From assembly GCF_030814815.1 (NCBI RefSeq), contig NZ_JAUSVR010000011.1, positions 62,001 through 126,000 of the forward strand: a DNA stretch of 64,000 bases. Reading direction: 5' to 3'. The stretch's first letter is position 1. Every line of letters begins with the position of its first letter. The position numbers were made by a program, and so were the translations under genes. Origin of the DNA: Ancylobacter amanitiformis (GTDB taxonomy: Bacteria > Pseudomonadota > Alphaproteobacteria > Rhizobiales > Xanthobacteraceae). The notes beneath the pieces are model-generated. The model had not been told where the DNA came from. It worked only from the letters and a program-made list of their open reading frames with translations, and did not search any database. Below are positions 10,973 to 18,854 of this stretch, piece after piece.

Positions 10973-12700
10973 ATGGAAGTCAGGACCATCATCGACAAGC
11001 GGCATTTGCCCAGTCGTCACGTAACGGAAGGGCCGGCGCGGGCGCCGCATCGGTCCTATCTGTACGCGATGGGTCTGACGCGCGAACAGATTCACCAGCC
11101 GCTGGTCGGCGTGGCCTCCTGCTGGAACGAGGCCGCGCCGTGCAACATCTCGCTGATGCGCCAGGCGCAGGCGGTGAAGAAGGGCGTTTCCGCCGCCGCC
11201 GGCACGCCGCGCGAGTTCTGCACCATCACCGTCACCGACGGCATCGCCATGGGCCACGAGGGCATGAAGGCCTCGCTCGCCTCGCGCGAGGTGATCGCCG
11301 ACAGTGTCGAACTCACCATTCGCGGCCATGCCTATGATGCGCTGGTCGGCTTGGCGGGCTGCGACAAGTCGCTGCCCGGCATGATGATGGCGATGCTGCG
11401 CCTCAACGTTCCCTCGATCTTCATCTATGGCGGCTCCATCCTGCCCGGCTCGTTCCGCGGACAGCCGGTGACCGTGCAGGACATGTTCGAGGCGGTCGGC
11501 AAGCACTCGGTCGGCCTGATGTCGGATGACGACCTCGACGAACTGGAGCAGGTCGCCTGCCCCTCGGCCGGAGCCTGCGGCGCGCAGTTCACCGCCAACA
11601 CGATGGCGACCGTGTCCGAGGCGATCGGCCTCGCGCTGCCCTATTCGGCCGGCGCGCCCGCGCCCTACGAGATCCGCGACCGCTTCTGCATGGCGGCGGG
11701 CGAGCAGGTGATGGACCTCATCGCCCGCAACATCCGCCCGCGCGACATCGTCACGCTGAAGGCGCTGGAAAACGCCGCGACCGTGGTCGCCGCGTCCGGC
11801 GGCTCGACTAACGCGGCGCTGCACCTGCCGGCCATGGCGCATGAGGCCGGCATCAAGTTCGATCTGTTCGACGTCGCCGCGATCTTCAAGCGCACGCCCT
11901 ATATCGCCGACCTCAAGCCCGGCGGGCGCTATGTCGCCAAGGACATGTTCGAGGCCGGCGGCATTCCGCTGCTGATGAAGACGCTGCTGGAGCACGGCTT
12001 CCTGCACGGCGACTGCCTCACCGTGACCGGCCGCACCATCGCCGAGAATCTCGCCTCGGTGAAATGGAACCCGCATCAGGACGTGGTGCGCCCGGCCAAT
12101 GATCCCATCACCGTCACCGGCGGCGTGGTCGGCCTCCAGGGCAACCTCGCCCCGGACGGCGCCATCGTGAAGGTGGCGGGCATGAAGAACCAGAAATTCA
12201 CCGGCCCCGCGCGCTGCTTCGACGGCGAGGAGGCCTGCTTCGAGGCGGTCACCAACCGTGCCTATGAAGATGGCGACGTGCTGGTCATCCGCTATGAGGG
12301 CCCCAAGGGCGGGCCGGGCATGCGGGAAATGCTCTCCACCACCGCCGCGCTCTACGGGCAGGGCGCGGGCGACAAGGTGGCGCTGATCACCGACGGACGC
12401 TTCTCCGGCGCCACGCGCGGCTTCTGCATCGGCCATGTCGGGCCGGAAGCGGCGGTCGGCGGGCCGATCGGGCTCATCCGCGACGGCGACATCATCACCA
12501 TCGACGCTATCGAGGGCACGCTCGACGTGGCGCTCTCGGACGAGGAATTCGCGGCCCGCAAGGCGCAGTGGAAGCCACGTCCGTCGCCCGTCGGCTCGGG
12601 GGCCATCTGGAAGTTCGCGCAAGCCGTGGGACCCGCCCGTGACGGGGCGGTCACCCATCCCGGCGGCGCGGCAGAGACATCGTGCTATGCGGATGTTTGA
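10973..12700 (+). CDS. ilvD: Dihydroxy-acid dehydratase
   Basis: Fe-S dehydratase of 575 aa that converts 2,3-dihydroxy-isovalerate and 2,3-dihydroxy-3-methylvalerate to the 2-keto acid precursors of valine, leucine and isoleucine. Cluster-binding cysteines are visible in GCDKSLPG (near residue 130) and [16 protein letters not shown] (near residue 196). The block [19 protein letters not shown] and the C-terminal [21 protein letters not shown] are diagnostic of the IlvD/Edd family. The length fits IlvD rather than Edd. Its 3' end overlaps the next gene by 14 nt, so the two are probably co-transcribed. Confidence 0.95.
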   Translation: MEVRTIIDKRHLPSRHVTEGPARAPHRSYLYAMGLTREQIHQPLVGVASCWNEAAPCNISLMRQAQAVKKGVSAAAGTPREFCTITVTDGIAMGHEGMKASLASREVIADSVELTIRGHAYDALVGLAGCDKSLPGMMMAMLRLNVPSIFIYGGSILPGSFRGQPVTVQDMFEAVGKHSVGLMSDDDLDELEQVACPSAGACGAQFTANTMATVSEAIGLALPYSAGAPAPYEIRDRFCMAAGEQVMDLIARNIRPRDIVTLKALENAATVVAASGGSTNAALHLPAMAHEAGIKFDLFDVAAIFKRTPYIADLKPGGRYVAKDMFEAGGIPLLMKTLLEHGFLHGDCLTVTGRTIAENLASVKWNPHQDVVRPANDPITVTGGVVGLQGNLAPDGAIVKVAGMKNQKFTGPARCFDGEEACFEAVTNRAYEDGDVLVIRYEGPKGGPGMREMLSTTAALYGQGAGDKVALITDGRFSGATRGFCIGHVGPEAAVGGPIGLIRDGDIITIDAIEGTLDVALSDEEFAARKAQWKPRPSPVGSGAIWKFAQAVGPARDGAVTHPGGAAETSCYADV

Positions 12701-13553
12701 GCGTTCATCTCTCCTCGCCCTGATGGGCGCTCTCGCCGCGGTGGCGCTCGCGCCCGTCGCCGCGCTGGCGTTCGACGGTTCGACCGACACCGCCGCCGGC
12801 CCCGCGCTTCCCAAGGCGGTGGTTCCCGGCGTCGTGGCGCCCGCGAAAGTTCGTCCGCTGGAGGAAGCCGTGCGCTTCGGCACGCAGGCGCTGCGGTCCG
12901 GCGACATGGAGAAGGGCATCGATTCGCTGCGCTACGCGGCCGACCAGGGCCATGCCGGCGCGCAGTGGAAGCTCGGGCGCATGTATGCCGAGGGCGAGGG
13001 CGTCGAGCGCAACGACATCAAGGCGTTCGAGTATTTCACCCAGGTCGCCAACATGCACGCCGACGACAACCCGTCGACGCCGCAGGCCCGCTTTGTGGCC
13101 GATGCCTTCGTGGCGCTGGGCGCCTATTATCTCGAAGGCATTCCCAACAGCAAGGTGCGCCGCGACCCCGGGCGGGCGCGCGACATGTTCGCCTATGCCG
13201 CCTCCTATTTCGGCGATCCGGAAGCGCAGTATCACCTTGCCCGTCTCTATATCGACGGCGACGGCGTCTCGCGGGATCCCCGCTTTGCTGCGCGCTGGCT
13301 CGGCTTGGCCGCGCACAAGGGCCAGTACCAGGCGCAGGCGACGCTCGGCGGGCTGCTGTTCAAGGGCGATGAGGGCGTGCCCCGCCAGGGCGCGCGCGGC
13401 CTGATGTGGCTGACCCTGGCGCGCGAGGCGGCCGCCGGCCCGGACGACAAATGGGTGGTCGACCTCTATGACGACGCGTTCTCGACCGCGGATTCGGACG
13501 AGCGCGCCATGGCGCTGGTCTATCTCGAACAATATGTGAAGACGGGCCGCTGA
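12687..13553 (+). CDS. exoR: ExoR-like periplasmic Sel1-repeat protein
   Basis: Secreted protein of 288 aa with a signal peptide (residues 1-29, ending ALAFDG) and several Sel1 repeats such as GHAGAQWKLGRMYAEGEGV and GDPEAQYHLARLYIDGDGV. The order of segments resembles rhizobial ExoR, including the GIPNSKVR stretch and the C-terminal MWLTLAREAA block. In Sinorhizobium, ExoR binds the sensor ExoS in the periplasm and holds the ExoS-ChvI system off, controlling exopolysaccharide and motility. No exoS or chvI lies in this window. ATG 12687 overlaps the end of ilvD by 14 nt; the alternative ATG 12693 is also possible. Orthology to ExoR is inferred from remembered family features, not from a search. 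Confidence 0.78.
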   Translation: MRMFERSSLLALMGALAAVALAPVAALAFDGSTDTAAGPALPKAVVPGVVAPAKVRPLEEAVRFGTQALRSGDMEKGIDSLRYAADQGHAGAQWKLGRMYAEGEGVERNDIKAFEYFTQVANMHADDNPSTPQARFVADAFVALGAYYLEGIPNSKVRRDPGRARDMFAYAASYFGDPEAQYHLARLYIDGDGVSRDPRFAARWLGLAAHKGQYQAQATLGGLLFKGDEGVPRQGARGLMWLTLAREAAAGPDDKWVVDLYDDAFSTADSDERAMALVYLEQYVKTGR

Positions 13554-13566
13554 GGCGGTCCGCGCG

Positions 13567-13583
13567 TCTCCCGGACCGGGAGA
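13567..13583. terminator. Palindrome between convergent genes, possible bidirectional terminator
   Basis: TCTCCCGG and CCGGGAGA form 8-bp arms around a single central base, midway between the convergent exoR and xthA genes. No T-tract follows on either side. It also resembles the CTCTCCCGG-type intergenic palindromes often dispersed in alphaproteobacterial genomes. Confidence 0.4.
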
Positions 13584-13632
13584 GGTGCCCGCAAGGGCCG
13601 GGGGTGGATGCGCTCGCCTGCGCCGAAAGCCC

Positions 13633-14418
13633 TTACTTGAAGGCGAGGTCCGCCCAGACAGGCACGTGGTCGGACGGCTTCTCCCAACTGCGCACGTGCT
13701 TGTCGATGCCCACCGCCGCCAGCCGGTCGCTGGCCTGCGGCGAGAGCAGCAGGTGATCGATGCGGATGCCGTTATTCTTCTGCCAGGCGCCGGCCTGATA
13801 ATCCCAGAAGCTGTAGAGTCCCGGCGCGTCGCTCGTCGCGCGCAGCGCGTCGGTCAGGCCGAGATTGATGAGTTCGCGGAAGGCGGCGCGGGTCTGCGGC
13901 AGGAACAGCGCGTCATGCACCCAGGCCTCCGGATGGGCGGCGTCCTCGGGTTCCGGGATGACGTTGAAGTCGCCGCACACCACGAGCGGCTCCTCGAAGG
14001 CGAGCCGGCCGGCCACATGCGCCTTGAGCCGGGCCATCCAGTCGAGCTTGTAGGGATATTTCTCGCTGTCGACCGGGTTGCCGTTCGGCAGATAGAGGCC
14101 GCATACCCGCACCACGCCCTCCGCCGTCGACACCACCACCTCGATGAAGCGCGACTGCACGTCGCCATCCCCGCCGGGCAGGCCGGTCGTCACCTCGTCG
14201 AAAGGCAGGCGCGACAGCACGGCGACGCCGTTGAAACCCTTCTGGCCGTGCACGGCAACATTGTAGCCCAGCCCCTCGAACGCCTCGCGCGGGAACTGCT
14301 CGTCCTGGCACTTGATCTCCTGCAGGCACACGACATCCGGCCGGGTTTCGTTGAGCCAGGTGATCATGTTGTCGACCCGGAGCCGGATGGAATTGATGTT
14401 CCAGGTGGCGATGCGCAT
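13633..14418 (-). CDS. xthA: Exodeoxyribonuclease III (AP endonuclease)
   Basis: Base-excision-repair enzyme of 261 aa that nicks DNA at abasic sites and removes 3'-blocking groups. Exonuclease-endonuclease-phosphatase fold motifs are all present: MRIATWNINSIR at the N-terminus, LQEIKCQD with the metal-binding glutamate, the catalytic GDFNVIPE, RIDHLLLS and the C-terminal SDHVPVWADL. Length is normal for XthA. It is the last gene of the minus-strand group at 13.6-15.6 kb, 36 bp after the nucleosidase gene. Confidence 0.95.
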   Translation of the reverse strand: MRIATWNINSIRLRVDNMITWLNETRPDVVCLQEIKCQDEQFPREAFEGLGYNVAVHGQKGFNGVAVLSRLPFDEVTTGLPGGDGDVQSRFIEVVVSTAEGVVRVCGLYLPNGNPVDSEKYPYKLDWMARLKAHVAGRLAFEEPLVVCGDFNVIPEPEDAAHPEAWVHDALFLPQTRAAFRELINLGLTDALRATSDAPGLYSFWDYQAGAWQKNNGIRIDHLLLSPQASDRLAAVGIDKHVRSWEKPSDHVPVWADLAFK

Positions 14419-14454
14419 CGGCGGGCCTTCTGCAGTCGTGAATCGGCGCGTACT

Positions 14455-15204
14455 CTATAGCACCGGCAGCAGCCGGCGGACGATGAGCGCGGAGGACAGC
14501 GCCACTTCCTCGATGAACAGCCGGAAGTCGAAATGCGACTGCGCGCCGGCAAGGTCGGAGAGCGCGCGGATCACCAGCCAGGGCACGCCGAACGCCGCGC
14601 AGACCTGCGCCATGGCGGCGCCTTCCATCTCCACCGCCGCCCCGCCGAGTTCGCGGAACAGGCGCTCGCGCAGGCTTTCGCTGCCGACGAACTGGTCGCC
14701 GGTGAGCACCCGGCCGACATGCAGGCGCGGCGCTCGGGCGGAATCGGTGGAGGAGAGCGGGGCCAGCACGAGATCGGCCAGCGCGCCCTGCACGCGGGCG
14801 AGCAGCGCCGCATCGGCGGCGAGGCCCAGCCCTTCATGCGGGCTGAAGAAGGGCAGGTGTCCCGCCTGATAGACGGTGAAGCCGGCCTCCGAGTGATAGC
14901 CGGCATCATGCTGCACGACGTGATCGGCGATGACCACGTCGCCCACCGCAAGCTCCGGGTCGAGCCCGCCGGCAATGCCGGAGAACAGCACCAGCCGGCA
15001 GCCGAATCGCTCGATCAGCAGCGTCGCCGCGATGGCGGCGTTCACCTTGCCCATGCCGGCCTCGGCCAGCACCACCGGCGCCCCATCGAGGCGGCCGGCG
15101 TGAAAGCGCATGCCGGCCGCCTCGGACATTTCCGGGGCGATGAGATTGTCGGCGAGATAGGCCAGCTCCTGCGGGATCGCGCAGAGCACGCCGACCGGGG
15201 TCAT
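14455..15204 (-). CDS. mtnN: 5'-methylthioadenosine/S-adenosylhomocysteine nucleosidase
   Basis: Hydrolase of 249 aa that cleaves adenine from methylthioadenosine and S-adenosylhomocysteine, by-products of polyamine synthesis and methyl transfer. The PNP/UDP phosphorylase fold is recognised from VGVLCAIPQELAYL, AEAGMGKVNAAIAATLL, SGIAGGLDPELAVGDVVIAD, AVEMEGAAMAQVC and the catalytic aspartate in VIRALSDLAG. ATG 15204 overlaps the upstream stop codon by one base (TGATG), which indicates translational coupling to the Fe-S carrier gene; a GTG at 15207 is the alternative start. Confidence 0.9.
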   Translation of the reverse strand: MTPVGVLCAIPQELAYLADNLIAPEMSEAAGMRFHAGRLDGAPVVLAEAGMGKVNAAIAATLLIERFGCRLVLFSGIAGGLDPELAVGDVVIADHVVQHDAGYHSEAGFTVYQAGHLPFFSPHEGLGLAADAALLARVQGALADLVLAPLSSTDSARAPRLHVGRVLTGDQFVGSESLRERLFRELGGAAVEMEGAAMAQVCAAFGVPWLVIRALSDLAGAQSHFDFRLFIEEVALSSALIVRRLLPVL

Positions 15205-15581
15205 CACAGGGCGAAGCTGGTGCCGCAGCCGCAGGACGCGGTGGCATGCGGGTTGTTGATGCGGAAGGACGCGCCGATCAGGTCGTCGACGAAGTCGAGC
15301 TGCGATCCCGACATGTATTCCAGCGACACGGGGTCGATGACCACGCGCGCCGCCTCATCGCCGAGCAGGATGTCGTCCGCCTCGCGCGCGGTGGTGATGT
15401 CGAACTTGTACTGGAAGCCGGAGCAGCCGCCCCCTTCCACGCTCACCCGCAGCACGCTCTCGGGCGGCTCGCCCTTGAGGATCTCGGCAATGCGGCGAGT
15501 GGCGCTGGCGGTGACGCCGACGCTGGGGGGCGGAGAGGGGAGTTCGGTGGAACCGGCCGAAATCGACGGGCTGGCGCTCAT
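15204..15581 (-). CDS. erpA: A-type iron-sulfur cluster carrier (ErpA/IscA family)
   Basis: Small Fe-S cluster carrier or insertion protein of 125 aa. The three conserved cysteines are present, one in GGGCSGFQY and two in the C-terminal SCGCGTSF. The N-terminal ~20 residues are a Ser/Pro-rich extension. Related alphaproteobacterial genomes place such a gene opposite the dGTPase-like gene, as here. The upstream region has a TTGACT element and a 7-bp dyad (15607-15626), suggesting iron or Fe-S control. ErpA versus IscA naming is uncertain. Confidence 0.88.
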   Translation of the reverse strand: MSASPSISAGSTELPSPPPSVGVTASATRRIAEILKGEPPESVLRVSVEGGGCSGFQYKFDITTAREADDILLGDEAARVVIDPVSLEYMSGSQLDFVDDLIGASFRINNPHATASCGCGTSFAL

Positions 15582-15606
15582 GTCGCGTGCCTTCGGGTTG
15601 AATATG

Positions 15607-15626
15607 ACTTAACCCGATAGTTAAGT
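15607..15626 (-). promoter_or_regulatory. Candidate operator dyad upstream of erpA
   Basis: ACTTAAC (15607-15613) and GTTAAGT (15620-15626) form a perfect 7-bp inverted repeat with a 6-nt spacer, 26 to 45 nt upstream of the erpA start. TTGACT (15645-15640, minus strand) lies just upstream as a possible -35 element, so the dyad would cover the -10 region. An Fe-S or iron regulator such as IscR, RirA or Irr is a natural candidate, but the sequence does not match a consensus I can state with confidence. Confidence 0.5.
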
Positions 15627-15674
15627 GCTGCCGCCCCCGAGTCAAAGGGGGATCATTGCAGGGGAGGTCCGCGC

Positions 15675-16877
15675 ATGGCGGTGGCCGGAGCACAGCCGCG
15701 CGCGCCATGGGCGTCGAACGCCGAGGAAAGCCGGGGGCGCCTGTTTCCCGAGCCGGATGCGGGCAGCCGCAGCGCCTTTCGCCGCGACGCGGACCGCATC
15801 ATCCATTCCTCCGCCTTCCGCCGGCTCGCCTACAAGACGCAGGTCTTCTCCTATCACGAAGGCGACCATTTCCGGACCCGGCTCACCCACACGCTGGAAG
15901 TGGTGCAGGTGGCGCGCTCCATTGCCCGCGCGCTGGGCCTCGACGAGGACCTCGCCGAGGCGCTGGCGCTGGCGCATGATCTCGGCCATCCCCCCTTCGC
16001 CCATGCCGGCGAGCGCGTGCTGGACGCCTGCATGGGGGCCTATGGCGGCTTCGATCACAATGCGCAGTCGCTGCGCGTCGTCACGCGGCTGGAGAATCGC
16101 TACCCCGATTTCGACGGGCTGAACCTTAGCTGGGAGACGCTTGAGGGCATCGTGAAGCATAACGGGCCGCTCACAGGCCCCTTGCCGCACGCCATCGAGG
16201 TGCATGCCGAGCGGCAGGACCTGTGGCTGTGGAGCTGGCCCGGCGCCGAGGCGCAGGTTGCCGCCATCGCCGACGACATCGCCTATGACGTGCACGACCT
16301 CGACGACGGGTTGCGTGCCGGGCTGTTCGACATCGAGGAATTCGCCTCGCTGCCGCTGATCGGCGACATCATCGCCGACATTCGCACCCGCTGGCCGGAT
16401 ATCGACCGGGCGCGGTTCATCCACGAGATCGGCCGACGGGTCATCACCGCGCTCATCGAGGACGTCGTCGCCGAGACAAGCCGGCGCGCCGCGCTGACCC
16501 AGCCCGCCAGCGCCGATGCGGTGCGCCATTCCGGGGCGGCGCTGGTCGGCCTGTCGCCGAGGCTGGTGGCGGCGGAGCGGGCGATCAAGGCCTTCCTGTT
16601 CCCGCGCATGTACCGCCATCCGCGCGTGATGGCGGAGATGAACGCCGCCGGCGAGGTCGTGCGCGACCTGTTCCACCGCTACATGGACGACACCGCCGCG
16701 CTGCCGCCGGAGTGGCGTGCCAGCGTCGCCGGGCGCACCGAGGGCGCGCGGGCCCGGCGCATCGCTGATTTCATCGCCGGCCAGACCGACCGCTACGCGC
16801 TGGCCGAGCACGGACGGCTGTTCGGCCCCTCGCCCGCGCCACGCGCCGTCGCGCCGGGGCGTCACGGCGTGGCCTGA
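15675..16877 (+). CDS. dgt: Deoxyguanosinetriphosphate triphosphohydrolase-like protein
   Basis: HD-domain hydrolase of 400 aa that splits dGTP (or another dNTP) into deoxynucleoside and triphosphate. The metal-binding residues appear in order as RLTHTLEV, then AHDLGHPPFAHAGE, then DDIAYDVHDLDD. The N-terminal SRSAFRRDADRIIHSSAFRR is characteristic of the Dgt family. Length fits the shorter alphaproteobacterial type-2 group rather than the 505-aa E. coli enzyme. GGAGG at 15663-15667 supports the ATG at 15675. It is divergent from erpA and lies 121 bp upstream of argS. Confidence 0.9.
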   Translation: MAVAGAQPRAPWASNAEESRGRLFPEPDAGSRSAFRRDADRIIHSSAFRRLAYKTQVFSYHEGDHFRTRLTHTLEVVQVARSIARALGLDEDLAEALALAHDLGHPPFAHAGERVLDACMGAYGGFDHNAQSLRVVTRLENRYPDFDGLNLSWETLEGIVKHNGPLTGPLPHAIEVHAERQDLWLWSWPGAEAQVAAIADDIAYDVHDLDDGLRAGLFDIEEFASLPLIGDIIADIRTRWPDIDRARFIHEIGRRVITALIEDVVAETSRRAALTQPASADAVRHSGAALVGLSPRLVAAERAIKAFLFPRMYRHPRVMAEMNAAGEVVRDLFHRYMDDTAALPPEWRASVAGRTEGARARRIADFIAGQTDRYALAEHGRLFGPSPAPRAVAPGRHGVA

Positions 16878-16998
16878 TGTGGCGCGGGCCGGTGGGAGGC
16901 GCGGCAAAGATTGGTCGCTTTTGACTTGCCGGTTGAACTGGGGTAGCGCCAGCCGCCGCGTCGCCTCATAAGGGCCTGCCGTGCCGGGAGTTTGCTGA

Positions 16999-18765
16999 AT
17001 GAACCTTTTCGCGATCTTCGCCGATCATCTTCGCGCCGTCGTCGGTGCGCTGGCGGTCGAGGGCATCCTGCCCGCCGGGCTCGACGTCTCGCGCGTCGTG
17101 GTCGAGCCGCCGCGCGACCCGAGCCATGGCGACCTCGCCACCAATGCCGCCATGGTGCTGGCCAAGGACGCGCGCCTGAAGCCGCGCGATCTCGCCGACC
17201 TGCTGGCGGCCCGGCTCGGGGCCATAGCCGGCGTGCGCCGGGTGGACGTGGCCGGCCCCGGCTTCATCAATATCGCGCTGGACGGTTCTTTCTGGCCGCG
17301 CGTCCTCGCCGCGGTGCTGACGCAGGGGCGCGCCTATGGCAGCGGCTCGATCGGGGCCGGCGCGCGGGTCAATGTCGAATATGTCTCCGCCAACCCGACA
17401 GGGCCGATGCATGTCGGCCATTGCCGGGGGGCGGTGTTCGGCGACGCGCTCGCCAACCTGCTCGCCTTTGCCGGCTTCGCGGTGACGCGCGAATATTACA
17501 TCAACGACGCCGGCGCGCAGGTCGACGTGCTCGCCCAGTCCGCCTATCTGCGCTACCGCGAGGCGCTGGGCGAGACGATCACCATCCCCGAGGGGCTCTA
17601 TCCCGGCGATTATCTCAAGCCGGTGGGGCGCGACCTCGTCGCCAAATACGGCCGGACGCTGCTGGACAAGAGCGAGGCCGAGTGGCTGCCGCTCGTGCGC
17701 ATCATCGCCATCGACGACATGATGGCGATGATCCGCACGGATCTGGCCGCGCTCAATATCCGCTTCGATCTCTTCTTCTCCGAGCGCACGCTGCACGCCC
17801 GCGTGGGGGGCAATTCCTCGATCATCGATCGGCTGATGGACGATCTGCGCGCGCGCGACCTCGTCTATCAGGGCAGCCTGCCGCCGCCCAAGGGCGCGCC
17901 GGTGGAGGACTGGGAGGACCGCGAGCAGACGCTGTTCCGCGCCACCCAGTTCGGCGACGAGATCGACCGGCCGCTGGTGAAGTCGGACGGCGCCTATACC
18001 TATTTCGCCGCCGACATCGCCTACCACAAGGACAAGTTCGATCGCGGCTTCCGCCAGATGATCGACGTGTGGGGCGCCGACCATGGCGGCTACATCAAGC
18101 GCATGCAGGCGGCGGTGAAGGCGGCCACGGCGGGCGAAGGGCATCTGGACGTCGAGATCTGCCAGCTGGTGCGCCTGCTGCGCAATGGCGAGCCGGTGAA
18201 GATGTCCAAACGCGCCGGCACCTTCGTCACGCTGCGCGACGTGGTCGAGGAGGTGGGCGTCGATCCCGTGCGCTTCATGATGCTCTACCGCAAGAACGAC
18301 GCGGTGCTCGATTTCGACCTCGCCAAGGTGGTGGAGCAGTCGCGCGACAACCCGGTATTCTATGTCCAGTACGCCCATGCCCGCGCGCGCTCGATCCTGC
18401 GCAACGCAAAGGAAGCTTTCCCGGATCTGCCGTTGGAGCCAGCTGCCTTTGCGCAAGCCGAACTGTCGCGGCTCGACGATGAAGGAGAGGTGGGGCTGGC
18501 CAAATTGATCGCCGCCTATCCGCGACTGGTTGATCAGGCCGCAGCGGCGCGCGAGCCGCACCGGGTCGCGTTCTATCTCTACGATTTGGCCAGTGCGCTT
18601 CACGGGCAGTGGAATCGCGGCAAGGACTTGCCACATTTACGCTTCATTATAGAAGATGATCGAAATTCAACCTATGCTCGACTCGCTTTGGTGCATGCGG
18701 TTGCGCTGGTCATCGCTTCAGGACTCTCTATCCTTGGAGTCGATGCTCCCGAGGAGATGCGGTGA
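16999..18765 (+). CDS. argS: Arginyl-tRNA synthetase
   Basis: Class I synthetase of 588 aa that charges tRNA-Arg. The HIGH motif is in [18 protein letters not shown] (around residue 137), and the KMSK motif is present as [12 protein letters not shown] (around residue 400). The C-terminal anticodon-binding domain ends [14 protein letters not shown], as expected. Composition is odd at the end: from about 18621 to the stop the G+C content falls to about 50% (near 40% in 18631-18690), with codons such as TTA, ATA and CGA rare elsewhere in this gene, although the encoded sequence is normal for the family. This suggests recombination with a foreign copy of the 3' end. Confidence 0.96.
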   Translation: MNLFAIFADHLRAVVGALAVEGILPAGLDVSRVVVEPPRDPSHGDLATNAAMVLAKDARLKPRDLADLLAARLGAIAGVRRVDVAGPGFINIALDGSFWPRVLAAVLTQGRAYGSGSIGAGARVNVEYVSANPTGPMHVGHCRGAVFGDALANLLAFAGFAVTREYYINDAGAQVDVLAQSAYLRYREALGETITIPEGLYPGDYLKPVGRDLVAKYGRTLLDKSEAEWLPLVRIIAIDDMMAMIRTDLAALNIRFDLFFSERTLHARVGGNSSIIDRLMDDLRARDLVYQGSLPPPKGAPVEDWEDREQTLFRATQFGDEIDRPLVKSDGAYTYFAADIAYHKDKFDRGFRQMIDVWGADHGGYIKRMQAAVKAATAGEGHLDVEICQLVRLLRNGEPVKMSKRAGTFVTLRDVVEEVGVDPVRFMMLYRKNDAVLDFDLAKVVEQSRDNPVFYVQYAHARARSILRNAKEAFPDLPLEPAAFAQAELSRLDDEGEVGLAKLIAAYPRLVDQAAAAREPHRVAFYLYDLASALHGQWNRGKDLPHLRFIIEDDRNSTYARLALVHAVALVIASGLSILGVDAPEEMR

Positions 18766-18854
18766 GCAGCCGCGTCGGCGTGGCGGGTGTGCCGCCGCGG
18801 TGATGCCGTCTCCGGCGGCGGTATAGAGAGACGCAGCGAACGGGTTCGGTGAAC

